Shown: one piece after another, positions 52,251 to 61,268 of the stretch
Numbering within the stretch: position 1 is the stretch's first letter
How the letters are laid out: the number at the start of each line of letters is the position of its first letter
NCBI RefSeq assembly: GCF_016743815.1
Contig: NZ_CP061035.1
Coordinates: forward strand, 3,852,663 to 3,916,662
DNA from: Sphingomonas aliaeris
GTDB lineage: Bacteria > Pseudomonadota > Alphaproteobacteria > Sphingomonadales > Sphingomonadaceae
Direction of reading: 5' to 3'
DNA length: 64,000 nucleotides
Translations under genes and position numbers: made by a program
Notes under the pieces: generated by a model
Told to the model about the DNA's origin: nothing
Database searches by the model: none
The model's input: only the letters and a program-made list of their open reading frames with translations

Positions 52251-54380
52251 ATGATTCGCTATACCCTCCTCGCCGGCACCGCGCTGCTGGTCGCCACGCC
52301 CGCATTCGGGCAGACCGCGCCGACCGGTACCGCCCCCGCTGGCGAGATCATCGTCACCGCGCCCGTCCGGCAAAGCGAGACCGACGTGCTGCAGGGTACG
52401 TCGATCCTGACGGGCGAGGAACTGACGCGGCAGTTGCGCCCGACGATCGGCGAGACGCTGGCGCGGCAGCCGGGCGTGTCGGCATCGTCTTTCGGCCCGA
52501 ACGCATCGCGCCCGATCCTGCGCGGCTTCCAGGGCGAGCGTATTCGCGTGCTGACCGACGGTATCGGTTCGATCGACGTATCGAACACGTCGGTCGATCA
52601 CGCGGTCATCATCGACCCGTTGCTGGCGGAGCGGATCGAGGTGCTGCGCGGGCCGTCCGCCTTGCTGTTCGGATCGTCCGCCGTCGGTGGCGTGGTCAAC
52701 GTGGTGGATACGCGTATCCCGCGCAGCGTGCCGGAAAAGGGGTACCGGGTGAACGGTATCGCCAATTACGGCAGCACGGCGGATGAACGGTCCGGCGGTC
52801 TTGCCGGCGATGTCGCGATCGGCGAGCATCTGGTGCTGCATGCCGACGGATCGTATCTGAAGAGCGGCGACCTGCGCACCGGCAAGGGATATCTGCTGTC
52901 CGGTCCGGCGCGGGCTGCGGCCCTGTCGCAGGTCGGGCTGCCGCAGGAGGTCGAACCGGGCGAGGATGCGATCGACTTTGCCGGATCGGCCGCGTTGCGC
53001 CGCCGCCTGCCCAATTCCGCGGCGGAAACCTGGACCGCGGGGGTCGGCGCATCGATCATCACCGACGCGGGGTCGCTCGGCGTGTCGTACAGCCATTATG
53101 ACAGCCTGTACGGCGTGCCGATCCGCTTCGCGACGGAAGTCGGACAGGAGCAGGAAGCACCGCGACTGGATGTCGTCCAGAACCGCTTCGACGTCCGTGC
53201 CGAGGTGAATACCGGCGGCGGTTTTCTCGACAAGATCCGGTTCCGCGCCGGCCAGGCGAGCTACCGCCATTTCGAACTGGAGGAAGACAATTCGGTCGGC
53301 ACCGCCTTCTATAACAAGGGGTTGGAAGGCCGGCTGGAACTGGTCCAGGCGAACCGCGGTGGCTGGCAGGGGGCGTCGGGCGTGCAGTTCTTCAACCGTA
53401 TCTTCGATGTGGCGGGCGATGAGGCGTTCCTGCCCAAGAACGAGACCAACCAGACCGGATTCTTCACGCTGCAACAATATAGCAGCGGCGCCTTCAAGGC
53501 GGAGGGCGGGTTGCGCTACGAGATCACGAACGTCGCGGGACGCAACCCGGCGGACGATCTGCGCTTCTTCAACGGGCAGCGCGCGTTTCATGCGGTGTCG
53601 GGATCGGTCGGCGGGTCCTATGGTGTCACGGACGCAGTACGCTTCGGCCTGAACCTGTCGCATACCGAGCGTGCGCCGTCGGCCGAGGAACTGTTCGCCA
53701 ACGGCGCGCATGCCGGGACGCAAGCCTATGAATTGGGCAATCCCAATTTCCGGCTGGAAAAGTCGAACGGCGCCGAACTGACGATGCACGTCCACGGCGA
53801 CGGCTTCAGCCTGGACGCGTCGGCATATTACACGAAGTTCTCGAACTACATTTCCGAGAACCAGGTCGCACAAGGAATCTGCGAAGCCGCGGCGGCCCCA
53901 TCAGGCCGCGAGGTGGATCTGCCCTGCTTCCAGAACCAGCAGTCAGATGCGCGCTATTACGGGATCGAGGCGGACGCCTCGCTCCGGCTCGCGCGCATCG
54001 GCGATTACACGATCAACGCCGATATCCTGGGCGATTACGTCCGCGCGAACATCATCGATCTGGGGCCGGCACCGCGTATCCCGCCGGCACGCGTGCTCGG
54101 CGGAATCGAGGCGCAGGGCGACAGGTTGCAGGGCCGGATCGAGGCGGAGCATGTCTTCGAGCAGAACCGCATCGCCGCGTTCGAGACCCCGACGAACGGC
54201 TATACGATGGTCAACGCTTCGGTCGGCTTCTCGCCGTTCGGCAAATCGAGCAAGACAAGCCTGCTGATCAGCGCGAACAACATCTTCGACGTCGAGGCGC
54301 GCCGCGCGAGCAGCTTCCTGAAGGATTTCGCGCCGCTCGCTGGCCGCGATATTCGCGCGACGATCCGTTTCGGCCTTTAA
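52251..54380 (+). CDS. TonB-dependent receptor, ZnuD-like
   Basis: 709 residues. Signal peptide ends TPAFGQT. TonB-box-like EIIVTAPVRQSETDVLQGTS, plug motifs LRPTIGETLARQPGVSASSF, ILRGFQGERIRVLTDGI, VLRGPSALLFGSSAVGGVVN, then a barrel ending RATIRFGL. The segment PSAEELFANGAHAGTQAYEL followed by GNPNFRLEKSNGAELT is typical of ZnuD-type zinc/haem receptors. No Zur box is recognised. The start codon ATG is preceded by AAAGGTCGCCC, a weak ribosome-binding site. Confidence 0.9.
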   Translation: MIRYTLLAGTALLVATPAFGQTAPTGTAPAGEIIVTAPVRQSETDVLQGTSILTGEELTRQLRPTIGETLARQPGVSASSFGPNASRPILRGFQGERIRVLTDGIGSIDVSNTSVDHAVIIDPLLAERIEVLRGPSALLFGSSAVGGVVNVVDTRIPRSVPEKGYRVNGIANYGSTADERSGGLAGDVAIGEHLVLHADGSYLKSGDLRTGKGYLLSGPARAAALSQVGLPQEVEPGEDAIDFAGSAALRRRLPNSAAETWTAGVGASIITDAGSLGVSYSHYDSLYGVPIRFATEVGQEQEAPRLDVVQNRFDVRAEVNTGGGFLDKIRFRAGQASYRHFELEEDNSVGTAFYNKGLEGRLELVQANRGGWQGASGVQFFNRIFDVAGDEAFLPKNETNQTGFFTLQQYSSGAFKAEGGLRYEITNVAGRNPADDLRFFNGQRAFHAVSGSVGGSYGVTDAVRFGLNLSHTERAPSAEELFANGAHAGTQAYELGNPNFRLEKSNGAELTMHVHGDGFSLDASAYYTKFSNYISENQVAQGICEAAAAPSGREVDLPCFQNQQSDARYYGIEADASLRLARIGDYTINADILGDYVRANIIDLGPAPRIPPARVLGGIEAQGDRLQGRIEAEHVFEQNRIAAFETPTNGYTMVNASVGFSPFGKSSKTSLLISANNIFDVEARRASSFLKDFAPLAGRDIRATIRFGL

Positions 54381-54384
54381 CGAC

Positions 54385-55386
54385 TTACAGCGCGGCGATC
54401 GCCTCCGCCAACGGAGCGATCGCCGCAGCCTGCTGATCCCAGGAGGTGACGAGGCGCGCCTCGCCGTCCGCCCAGTCGTAGAAATCGAAGCCTTTCGCGC
54501 GGAGCGAGGCCGCCTCCGCCGCCGTCACCCGCAGGAACACCTCGTTCGCCTCCACCGGATGAAGCAGCCGATTGCCGGCCGCGTTCGCCAGCAGGGACGC
54601 GCCCGCATTGGCGGCGCGTGCGGTTTCGAGCCACAGATCGCCGTCCAGCATCGCGAGAAGCTGTGCGGCGAGATACCGGCCCTTGGACAAGAGCAGCCCG
54701 GCGCGCTTCCGCCGCATCAGCGTGGCATCCGCCAGGTCCGGCTTGAAGAATATCAGCGCCTCCGCGCTCATCCCGCCATTCTTGACGAAACCGAAGCTGA
54801 GCGCCTCGACGCCCGCCTTCCACGTAACCTCGGCGGGGGAGCAGCCGAGATGCGCGACGGCATTGGCGAATCGCGCGCCGTCCATATGGAAACCGAGTTT
54901 CCGCTCGCGCGCCAGTTCGCCGATCGCCGCGACTTCGCCCGGCGTATAGACGCGGCCATATTCGGTCGCGTTGGTGATCGAGATTGAGTGCGGCTGAACG
55001 CGGTGGACGTCGTTCGCGATGGCGTCGATCACGGTCCGGATCGTGGCCGGCGTCAGCTTCGCGCCATCGCCATCGCAGAGCATCAGCTTGGCGCCGTGCG
55101 TGTAGAATTCGGGCGCGCCGCATTCGTCGTTCTGGATATGCGCGTCGCGGTGGCAGACGACGCCACCATAAGGCGGGCACAGGGCCGCAAGCGCGAGGCA
55201 GTTCGCCGCCGTGCCGGACGGCACCCAGAGCGCGCGGACGTCCGTTTCGAAAAGGTCGGAGAAGCGACCGTCCAGCTGCTTGCTCAGCGCATCGCCGTCA
55301 TAGGCGGTGTCGAGCGTGTTGGCGGTGGTCATCGCGGCCATGACGGCGGCGTGGACGGGGGCGGCGTTGTCGGAGAAGAAGCGCAT
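54385..55386 (-). CDS. Low-specificity L-threonine aldolase family protein
   Basis: 333 residues, fold type I PLP enzyme. MRFFSDNAAPVHAAVMAAM is the family N-terminus. WVPSGTAANCLALAALCP binds the cofactor phosphate, KLGFHMDGARFANAVAHLG provides the Asp, and SFGFVKNGGMSAEALIFF carries the PLP lysine (VKNGG). It would cleave L-threonine or phenylserine-type amino acids to glycine and an aldehyde. The start MRFFSDN is chosen; an in-frame ATG 12 codons upstream lacks similarity. Confidence 0.88.
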   Translation of the reverse strand: MRFFSDNAAPVHAAVMAAMTTANTLDTAYDGDALSKQLDGRFSDLFETDVRALWVPSGTAANCLALAALCPPYGGVVCHRDAHIQNDECGAPEFYTHGAKLMLCDGDGAKLTPATIRTVIDAIANDVHRVQPHSISITNATEYGRVYTPGEVAAIGELARERKLGFHMDGARFANAVAHLGCSPAEVTWKAGVEALSFGFVKNGGMSAEALIFFKPDLADATLMRRKRAGLLLSKGRYLAAQLLAMLDGDLWLETARAANAGASLLANAAGNRLLHPVEANEVFLRVTAAEAASLRAKGFDFYDWADGEARLVTSWDQQAAAIAPLAEAIAAL

Positions 55387-55437
55387 GCCCCGGCATTTGC
55401 GTGGCGCGGCGGGATGCGTCAACCGCCGTGATCGACG

Positions 55438-56166
55438 TCAGAGTTTCGCCAGCATGCGCGCCCGGATGCGGGCGATCGCGAAGATTTCGCCGTTGCGCAA
55501 ATCGGTCGCCGTCACGACGCTCGTGCCCGATTGGTCGGGGTCGGCGATCGTGCCGCGATTGCTGTATCGCGCGACGAACGGTCCGCCGGGGCCGCGGAAG
55601 ATGCAGACCCATTTCTCGGCGGGACCGGCCGCGTCGATATCCGCGCAGATGATCGCGTCGCCCTCCTCCAGCCCGAGCGCGTCGTAATCGGAGGGGAGTT
55701 CGGTGATCCACAGCCCGGTGGTGGTTCCCAGCCGACGCGCGAGCCAGTCCTTCCGGTACGGCACGGTTTCGAGCGGATCGCCCTTCGACGTGTCGGTCAA
55801 CGCCGCGAGCCGGTAGCGCGGAATCGTGACGAAGTCGGCATCGGCGACATCGACCAGCGATCCGCCAGTGCCTTCGTCGCCCAGCATCAGCCATCGCGGC
55901 GAGACACGGAGTGCGTCGGACAGGCGGAACAGGTCGTCGCCCTTCGGAATGCTGTCGCCCGATTTGTAGCGGGCGAACGTGCTGGTCGGGATGTCGGCCG
56001 CGCGCGCGAAATACGCATCGCTGAGGTCGAGCCTAGCAAGCGTCGTCCGAAGCCGGTCTGCAAAAGCAGACTTTGTTGGATGGGATTGATTATCCCGAAA
56101 ACGGGACGTAGTGGCCCGATTGTCGATCGCCTTGGCAGTGCGGCCAGCCATAACGCAAGCTTCCAT
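55438..56166 (-). CDS. Phage-like repressor: HTH plus S24-type C-terminal domain
   Basis: 242 residues. HTH: FADRLRTTLARLDLSDAYFA, RAADIPTSTFARYKSGDSIPKGDDLFRLSDALRVSPRWLM (seen as ARAADIPTSTFARYKSG and LFRLSDALRVSPRWLM). The C-terminal part has the LexA/CI S24 shape (WITELPSDYDALGLEEGDAI, EKWVCIFRGPGGPFVARYSN), but no Ser/Lys catalytic pair is evident, so self-cleavage is doubtful. The start is 56166 or 56151. It is divergent from the SGNH gene, and two operator-like dyads lie in and just before its 5' end. Likely a prophage-derived regulator. Confidence 0.75.
   Translation of the reverse strand: MEACVMAGRTAKAIDNRATTSRFRDNQSHPTKSAFADRLRTTLARLDLSDAYFARAADIPTSTFARYKSGDSIPKGDDLFRLSDALRVSPRWLMLGDEGTGGSLVDVADADFVTIPRYRLAALTDTSKGDPLETVPYRKDWLARRLGTTTGLWITELPSDYDALGLEEGDAIICADIDAAGPAEKWVCIFRGPGGPFVARYSNRGTIADPDQSGTSVVTATDLRNGEIFAIARIRARMLAKL
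56093..56106. promoter_or_regulatory. Operator-like dyad 1
   Basis: TCCCG-AAAA-CGGGA is a perfect 5-bp dyad, and the wider word GAAAACGGGACGTAG is repeated at dyad 2. It lies within the first codons of the annotated repressor frame, which raises the possibility that the true start is further downstream. Confidence 0.5.
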
Positions 56167-56175
56167 GTAATCCGG

Positions 56176-56189
56176 TCCTGAAAACGGGA
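56176..56189. promoter_or_regulatory. Operator-like dyad 2
   Basis: TCCTG-AAAA-CGGGA, the same motif with one mismatch, followed by CGTAGCGG (dyad 1: CGTAGTGG). It is 83 bases from dyad 1 and just upstream of the repressor start, a spacing typical of paired phage-type operators. Confidence 0.5.
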
Positions 56190-56454
56190 CGTAGCGGTAA
56201 AATCATCTTTTGCGCAGCGCCAATCGCGCAGCCGGACGATCGAGCGGACTTCGAACAGGGGGATCATGACATGCCGGATACACTTTCAGCAGCAGCATCG
56301 GCGGGGAGCGGTCGCGGATGATCGGCGTCGGACTCAGCATTCCGCAGACTGTCGTTCGCCGCCCGCGTGACCCCGGCCCGGCTGACACTGGTCGGTTCTT
56401 CGGCTCCCGCACCCAATATTGGGGCGATCGCACGCCCGTTTTCGGAAAGGTATC

Positions 56455-57908
56455 ATGATGGCCCTGCAACGTATCGATACGACGACCGGCGCTGGCGATT
56501 CGGCTCAGGCCGGCGGCGACAAGATCAACGCGAATATGGTCGCGCTCGCGCAGCGGGCGGGGCGGCATAGTCCGATCCATTGTATGTTCGACGGCGACAG
56601 CAAGACCAGCGAGATCAAGTCCGGATTGCAGTGGATGGCCTATTTCGAGGGGCTGGAACTTCGCCTCGACGGTGGCGATCTGGGCGTCGGGGGAAGCAAT
56701 AGCGGCACTGGCAGCAGCAATCTGCTGAGTCCGGCGCGCCTCGCGCTGGCGAGGGCGGCGCTCGATGCGCATTCGGCCGCCGGGCGGACGGTCGATTATT
56801 TCCTGACGATCGGGACCAACGATCTGTCGGCCAATCTGGCGCCGGCGACCACGATGGCGAACATCCGCAAGTTCCACGAACAGTATCTGCGCCCGCAACC
56901 CTGTTTCCGATATCTGATGCTGGTATCGGTCGATCCGCGGTCGCCGGGCAGCCCGGCCTCGGCGTCGCACCTGTACACGACCAACCGGCTGTACGAACAT
57001 TATGCGTTGGTCAATCCGTTCGACGTGATGTTCGTCGATACGTCAGGCGTGATGATCGATCCGGCGCTGGGCAATGTGAACGGCCATCCGATACCGTTCA
57101 ACACGACGGCCGCGCCGATGCCGGTCGGGGCGGTGACCGACGATGGGCTGCATTGTTCGAATTACGGCCGCTATGCGAAGCGCTTCGCGACATTGCCGCT
57201 GCGGGATCTGTATCGCCGCAAGCCCGCCCGGAGCCTGTCGCGTGCGCTCGTCTTCGGAAATCCGAACGCGACGGGTGCCAATATGGTGGGGGCGGACGGA
57301 CGGATCGTCGCGCCGACGGGCACGATCAGCCTGACGAACAGCGGCACGGGAACGGTCACCGGCCTGCCGCCCGCCGGATCGACGCTGGGGGAACGATCGA
57401 CGGAACGCTCGGCGTGGCATTCGCCGCCTCTACCGTATCCGTCAGCCAGCATGGCGGGCTGATACCGAAGGGCGCCTGGCCCGCGGTGCGGGTCGCGTTC
57501 AGCGGGACCAGCGGGGCGAACACGACCGGGCTGACGTTCAGCTGGCTGGTCAGTGCCGACTCGGCCATCGTAGTCGGGGACGTGGTCACGGCGGGCGCGC
57601 TGCTGAACTTCAACGCGATGAGCGGCCTGATCGGGCTGAATGTACGCGCGAACAATCCGAATGCGGTGGGCGGGACACAGTTGGGTGTCTCCTCCGTGGG
57701 GATATCCCCCGCGGCGCAGGTGATCGCCGCGCCACTGGATGGTCCGATGCTGCTCGAAGGAGACGACACGCCGGCGACCGCGTCGCAGGGTGCGTTTTTC
57801 CTGTCGCTCGGCGTCTACCTTCCGCCGAATACGGCGATCAGCGGCAGCATCGACCTGCTGACGATCTTCGCCGAACGGATCGGCGCGATCCCGGCTGCTA
57901 CGGCTTGA
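56455..57908 (+). pseudogene. SGNH hydrolase-like, phage-associated protein, frameshifted
   Basis: About 484 residues if restored. The opening ALQRIDTTTGAGDSAQAGGD then KINANMVAL is the KINAN-type start common in prophage tail-fibre or tail-tip proteins. An SGNH hydrolase core follows: FDGDSKTSE (block I Ser), LTIGTNDLSANL (block III Asn) and DDGLHCSNYGR (block V Asp/His). After PPAGSTL a run of five G (57387-57391) breaks the frame; six would give GGTIDGTLGVAFAASTVSV and a beta-rich C-terminus to 57908. The role may be deacetylation of surface sugars. The frame break is probably technical. Confidence 0.72.
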
Positions 57909-57923
57909 TAAGGCCGGGCGGGG

Positions 57924-60053
57924 TCATGGCTCCTCGTCCGGAAACGGTTCGTCCCGCGGCGCGCGTTCCTCGCGCCGCGGCGGCGGACGCCGTTCCCCGT
58001 CGCGGGAGCGGTTCAGTTCGATGCTACCGTCCGGCCCGACATGCAGGTTGAGGCCGAGGCCTTCGATATCGCCTTCGGGCAGGTTGATGCCGTCGATACC
58101 GAACAGCCCTTCCTCATTGCCGGACGCCTCGTCGACGACCGGATCCGGTTCAGGCGCCACGGCGGGGCCGACCCGCAGCGCGCGCATCATGAAATCGCGC
58201 CAGATCCGCGCGGGAATGCCGCCGCCGGACAGGCCCGCATTCGGCGTATTGTCGTCATTGCCGACCCAGACACCGACGACCAGATCGCCCGCAAACCCCA
58301 GGAACAAGGCGTCGCGGCTATCCTGAGTCGTTCCGGTCTTGCCATACGTCTTGACCGACAAAGCGGCCTGACGACCGGTGCCCGTCTCGGCAGAGGCGGA
58401 CAGCAGGTCCAGCATATGTTCCTGCACGTCGCCTGCGAGCGGCCGGGATCGTTCGGTCAACGTCTGATACCAGCTGCGATCGCCCTCCGCCTCGACGCCG
58501 TGCGCGCGGACCGGATAGGATTTTGCGGCGACCGCGGCATAGGCCGTCGTCAATTCAAGCAAAGACACGGTCGAAGTGCCGAGTGCGATCGTGGCCTCGC
58601 TGGCGATCGGGGTGGAGATGCCCAGATCGCGTGCGGCGCGAATGACGTTCTTGACGCCGACCTGCTGGATCAGCCGTGCAGCGGCGACGTTGCTCGATTT
58701 GGCGAAGGCTCGGCGCAGGGTGATCTTGCCCTCATACCGGCCGTCGCTGTTGCGGGGGCTCCAGTCGGCGATCGTCACCGGCGTGTCCTCGACCAGCGAA
58801 TCGGGCGTCAGGCCTTCGCGCATCGCCGCGAGGTAGACGAACAGCTTGAACGCCGAACCGGGCTGGCGCTTCGCCTGTGTCGCGCGGTTGAACGGGCTGT
58901 CGGCATATTTCTTCCCGCCGACCATCGCGACGACGCGACCATCGGGCCGCATCGCGACCAACGCGACCTGTGCATCGCGCAGGCCGGCGCTGCGGACCGA
59001 GCGTTCCGCAGCGGTCTGCAGCCGGCGGTCGAGCGTCGTCTTGACCGTCGTCTCGCGAACGATCTCACCCGCGCGGTCGCGCGCTTCGGGCAGGACCCAG
59101 TCGGCGAAGTAGGTGCCATCGGGCAGCGGCTTGATGCTGTTGGTGGACAACCGGGCCGGCCGCACGTCGGCGGCCTCGCGCGCAGTGATGAAGCCGGCAT
59201 CCGCCATTGCGGCGACGACCAGCTTCTGCCGCGCGCGTGCGCCTGACAGGTTGACGGTCGGGGCAAGCTTCGACGGTGCCTTCACCAAGCCGGCGAGCAT
59301 TGCGGACTGGCCAATGGACAGATCGTCCGGCGACCGGTTGAAGTAATGTTTCGCGGCTGCGGTCAGCCCGTAGACGTTGTCGCCGAAATAGACGTTCGAC
59401 AGGTAGCGCGACAGGATCTCGTCCTTCGACAGCCACGCCTCCAGCCAGAATGCGATCATGACCTCGCGGATCTTGCGTGCGGCGGTGCGGTCCGAATCGA
59501 GGAAGGCGTTCTTCGCGAGCTGCTGCGTGATCGTGCTGCCGCCCTGGCTTCGCCCGCTCGACCGGACATTGTGCCAGAAGGCGCGCGCGATACCGCGGGG
59601 ATCGATGCCCCAATGCGACTTGAAGCGGCGATCCTCGATCGCGAGGAAGGCGTTGGTGACGTTCGCGGGAAGCTTCGCCGCATCGACGGGTTGCCCGATG
59701 ATCGCACCACGCCGCGCGATCGGCGTATTGTCCTCCGCCAACAGCGTGATGCTGGGCGGGGTCAGGGGTTCGAGCGACTTGGACAGCGGTGCGGTAAAGG
59801 CGAGCCAGATCACCGCGAGCACGAACAGGACGATGCCCAAACCCGCGATCCGCATCGGCCAGCGCCACCGCGATCCGCGACGGGGGCGGACGGAGTCTTC
59901 GGAATAGTCGTCCGGTTCGCGATCGTAGTTCGGCGGGGGCGGGGATGCGGGCGGCGGGGGTGGAGGCTCCGTCGGGCCATAGGCGGCCGGATCATAGCCG
60001 CGAAGCGGCTTGGCAGGGGGCGTCGTGGCCGGATCGAAAGGGTAAGGTCGCAT
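57924..60053 (-). CDS. Class A penicillin-binding protein (PBP1A type)
   Basis: 709 residues. A Pro-rich cytoplasmic tail, one membrane anchor (RIAGLGIVLFVLAVIWLAF), the GT51 transglycosylase domain (FLAIEDRRFKSHWGIDPRGI with the catalytic Glu, GGSTITQQLAKNAFL) and the transpeptidase domain (QPGSAFKLFVYLAAM SxxK, SSNVAAA SxN, YGKTGTTQDSRDALF KTG) appear in order. An acidic/Arg-rich tail ends the protein. It polymerises and crosslinks peptidoglycan. It is divergent from the lacI gene. It is shorter than PBP1A of E. coli and lacks a large insert, as in the PBP1a/1c-like sphingomonad branch. Confidence 0.94.
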   Translation of the reverse strand: MRPYPFDPATTPPAKPLRGYDPAAYGPTEPPPPPPASPPPPNYDREPDDYSEDSVRPRRGSRWRWPMRIAGLGIVLFVLAVIWLAFTAPLSKSLEPLTPPSITLLAEDNTPIARRGAIIGQPVDAAKLPANVTNAFLAIEDRRFKSHWGIDPRGIARAFWHNVRSSGRSQGGSTITQQLAKNAFLDSDRTAARKIREVMIAFWLEAWLSKDEILSRYLSNVYFGDNVYGLTAAAKHYFNRSPDDLSIGQSAMLAGLVKAPSKLAPTVNLSGARARQKLVVAAMADAGFITAREAADVRPARLSTNSIKPLPDGTYFADWVLPEARDRAGEIVRETTVKTTLDRRLQTAAERSVRSAGLRDAQVALVAMRPDGRVVAMVGGKKYADSPFNRATQAKRQPGSAFKLFVYLAAMREGLTPDSLVEDTPVTIADWSPRNSDGRYEGKITLRRAFAKSSNVAAARLIQQVGVKNVIRAARDLGISTPIASEATIALGTSTVSLLELTTAYAAVAAKSYPVRAHGVEAEGDRSWYQTLTERSRPLAGDVQEHMLDLLSASAETGTGRQAALSVKTYGKTGTTQDSRDALFLGFAGDLVVGVWVGNDDNTPNAGLSGGGIPARIWRDFMMRALRVGPAVAPEPDPVVDEASGNEEGLFGIDGINLPEGDIEGLGLNLHVGPDGSIELNRSRDGERRPPPRREERAPRDEPFPDEEP

Positions 60054-60084
60054 CTGTTTCCAGGTTCAGCCCGCTGGCGAAGCA

Positions 60085-60130
60085 GCAAGCGGCTGTATTA
60101 TCAATATAGCACAGTTGCCGCAAGCGGCTG
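60085..60130. repeat. Direct repeat GCAAGCGGCTG in the pbp-lacI divergent gap
   Basis: The 11-bp word is found at 60085-60095 and 60120-60130, 35 bases apart, between the two divergent genes. An AT-rich TATTATCAATATAG lies between the copies and could hold a -10 element. It might mark binding sites for a regulator, but could be chance. Confidence 0.35.
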
Positions 60131-60188
60131 GACGCATCCGCCGGGCTGGGGCACATCCGGGGTCGAAACGAATTTTCGGAGCAACTTC

Positions 60189-61196
60189 GTGCGCGTTACC
60201 ATCAAGGACGTATCTCGCGAAGCGGGGGTTTCGATCAAGACGGTATCGCGGGTGCTGAACAACGAGCGATATGTCGGGGACGATACGCGCGAGCGCGTTC
60301 AGGCAGCGGTCGCACTGCTCAACTTTCGCCCAAGCATGGCGGCGCGATCGCTTGCGGGCAAGCGCAGTTTCCAGATCGCTTTGATCTGCGACAATCCCAG
60401 CCCTTATTATGTCTACGAGATGCAATCGGGCATCCGCGATCGCTGCGTGCAGGACGGGGTGCGGATGATCGCGCAGCCTTATGACCGCGATTCGGCGACG
60501 TTGATCGACGATGTCGAGAGCCTGGTCGATGCGACCAGCGTCGACGGGCTCATACTGACCCCGCCCGTGACCGACTATCCCGCGATTCTGGACCTGCTCG
60601 CGCGGCGCGGCGTGCGGTTCGTGCGCGTGTCCCCCGGGGGCGATACCGGGCTTACCTCGTGCAGCTTCATCGACAATGTGGCGGCGGCCCGGACGATGAC
60701 GGACCATCTGATCGGACTGGGCCATCGCCGGATCGGATTCGTGAAGGGGCATCCCGATTACGCCACCAGCGCGCACCGATTCTGCGGGCTATGCCGAGGC
60801 GCTGGCGGCGGCGGGCATATCGCACGAACCGGAGCTGATCCGCGGCGGCTTCTTCGATTTCGCGTCGGGGGAGCGGCAGCGGAGGCGATGTTCGACCTGC
60901 CCAATCCACCGACCGCGATCTTCGCGTCCAGCGACGATATGGCGGCAGGCGTTCTGGCCGCGGCGCACAAACGCGGGCTGCGCATTCCCGACGACCTGTC
61001 GGTGGCGGGGTTCGACGATACGGCGCTGGCCAGCGTCGTCTGGCCACCGCTGACGACGATCCGGCAACCGACGCGCGCAATGGGGTATCAGGCAGCGGAC
61101 CTGTTACTGGCCGGCGACGACGCCCCGATCGAGCGGCGCGAGGTGCCGTTCGAGCTGGTCGTGCGTGGATCGACGGGGCCGGTGCGGGGGGCGTAA
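60189..61196 (+). CDS. LacI family transcriptional regulator (with two compensating indels)
   Basis: 335 residues as written. HTH RVTIKDVSREAGVSIKTVSR and hinge LNFRPSMAARSLAGKRSF are canonical, then the periplasmic-binding-protein-like core (IALICDNPSPYYVYEMQSGI, VDGLILTPPVTDYP, RRIGFVKGHPDYATSAHR). Between 60779 and 60876 the frame is displaced by one base (extra T, then missing G); the other frame reads SAGYAEALAAAGISHEPELI, then RGGFFDFASGER, as the family expects. The start GTG is supported by GGAG seven bases before it. It probably controls the hexuronate-type permease to the right. Confidence 0.88.
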   Translation: MRVTIKDVSREAGVSIKTVSRVLNNERYVGDDTRERVQAAVALLNFRPSMAARSLAGKRSFQIALICDNPSPYYVYEMQSGIRDRCVQDGVRMIAQPYDRDSATLIDDVESLVDATSVDGLILTPPVTDYPAILDLLARRGVRFVRVSPGGDTGLTSCSFIDNVAAARTMTDHLIGLGHRRIGFVKGHPDYATSAHRFCGLCRGAGGGGHIARTGADPRRLLRFRVGGAAAEAMFDLPNPPTAIFASSDDMAAGVLAAAHKRGLRIPDDLSVAGFDDTALASVVWPPLTTIRQPTRAMGYQAADLLLAGDDAPIERREVPFELVVRGSTGPVRGA

Positions 61197-61268
61197 GGGG
61201 AGGCGAGACGTATTGATCGGGCGCGACCGCCTGCGTCACTGCTTTCCCCGTAGGAGAGATCGTACCCC

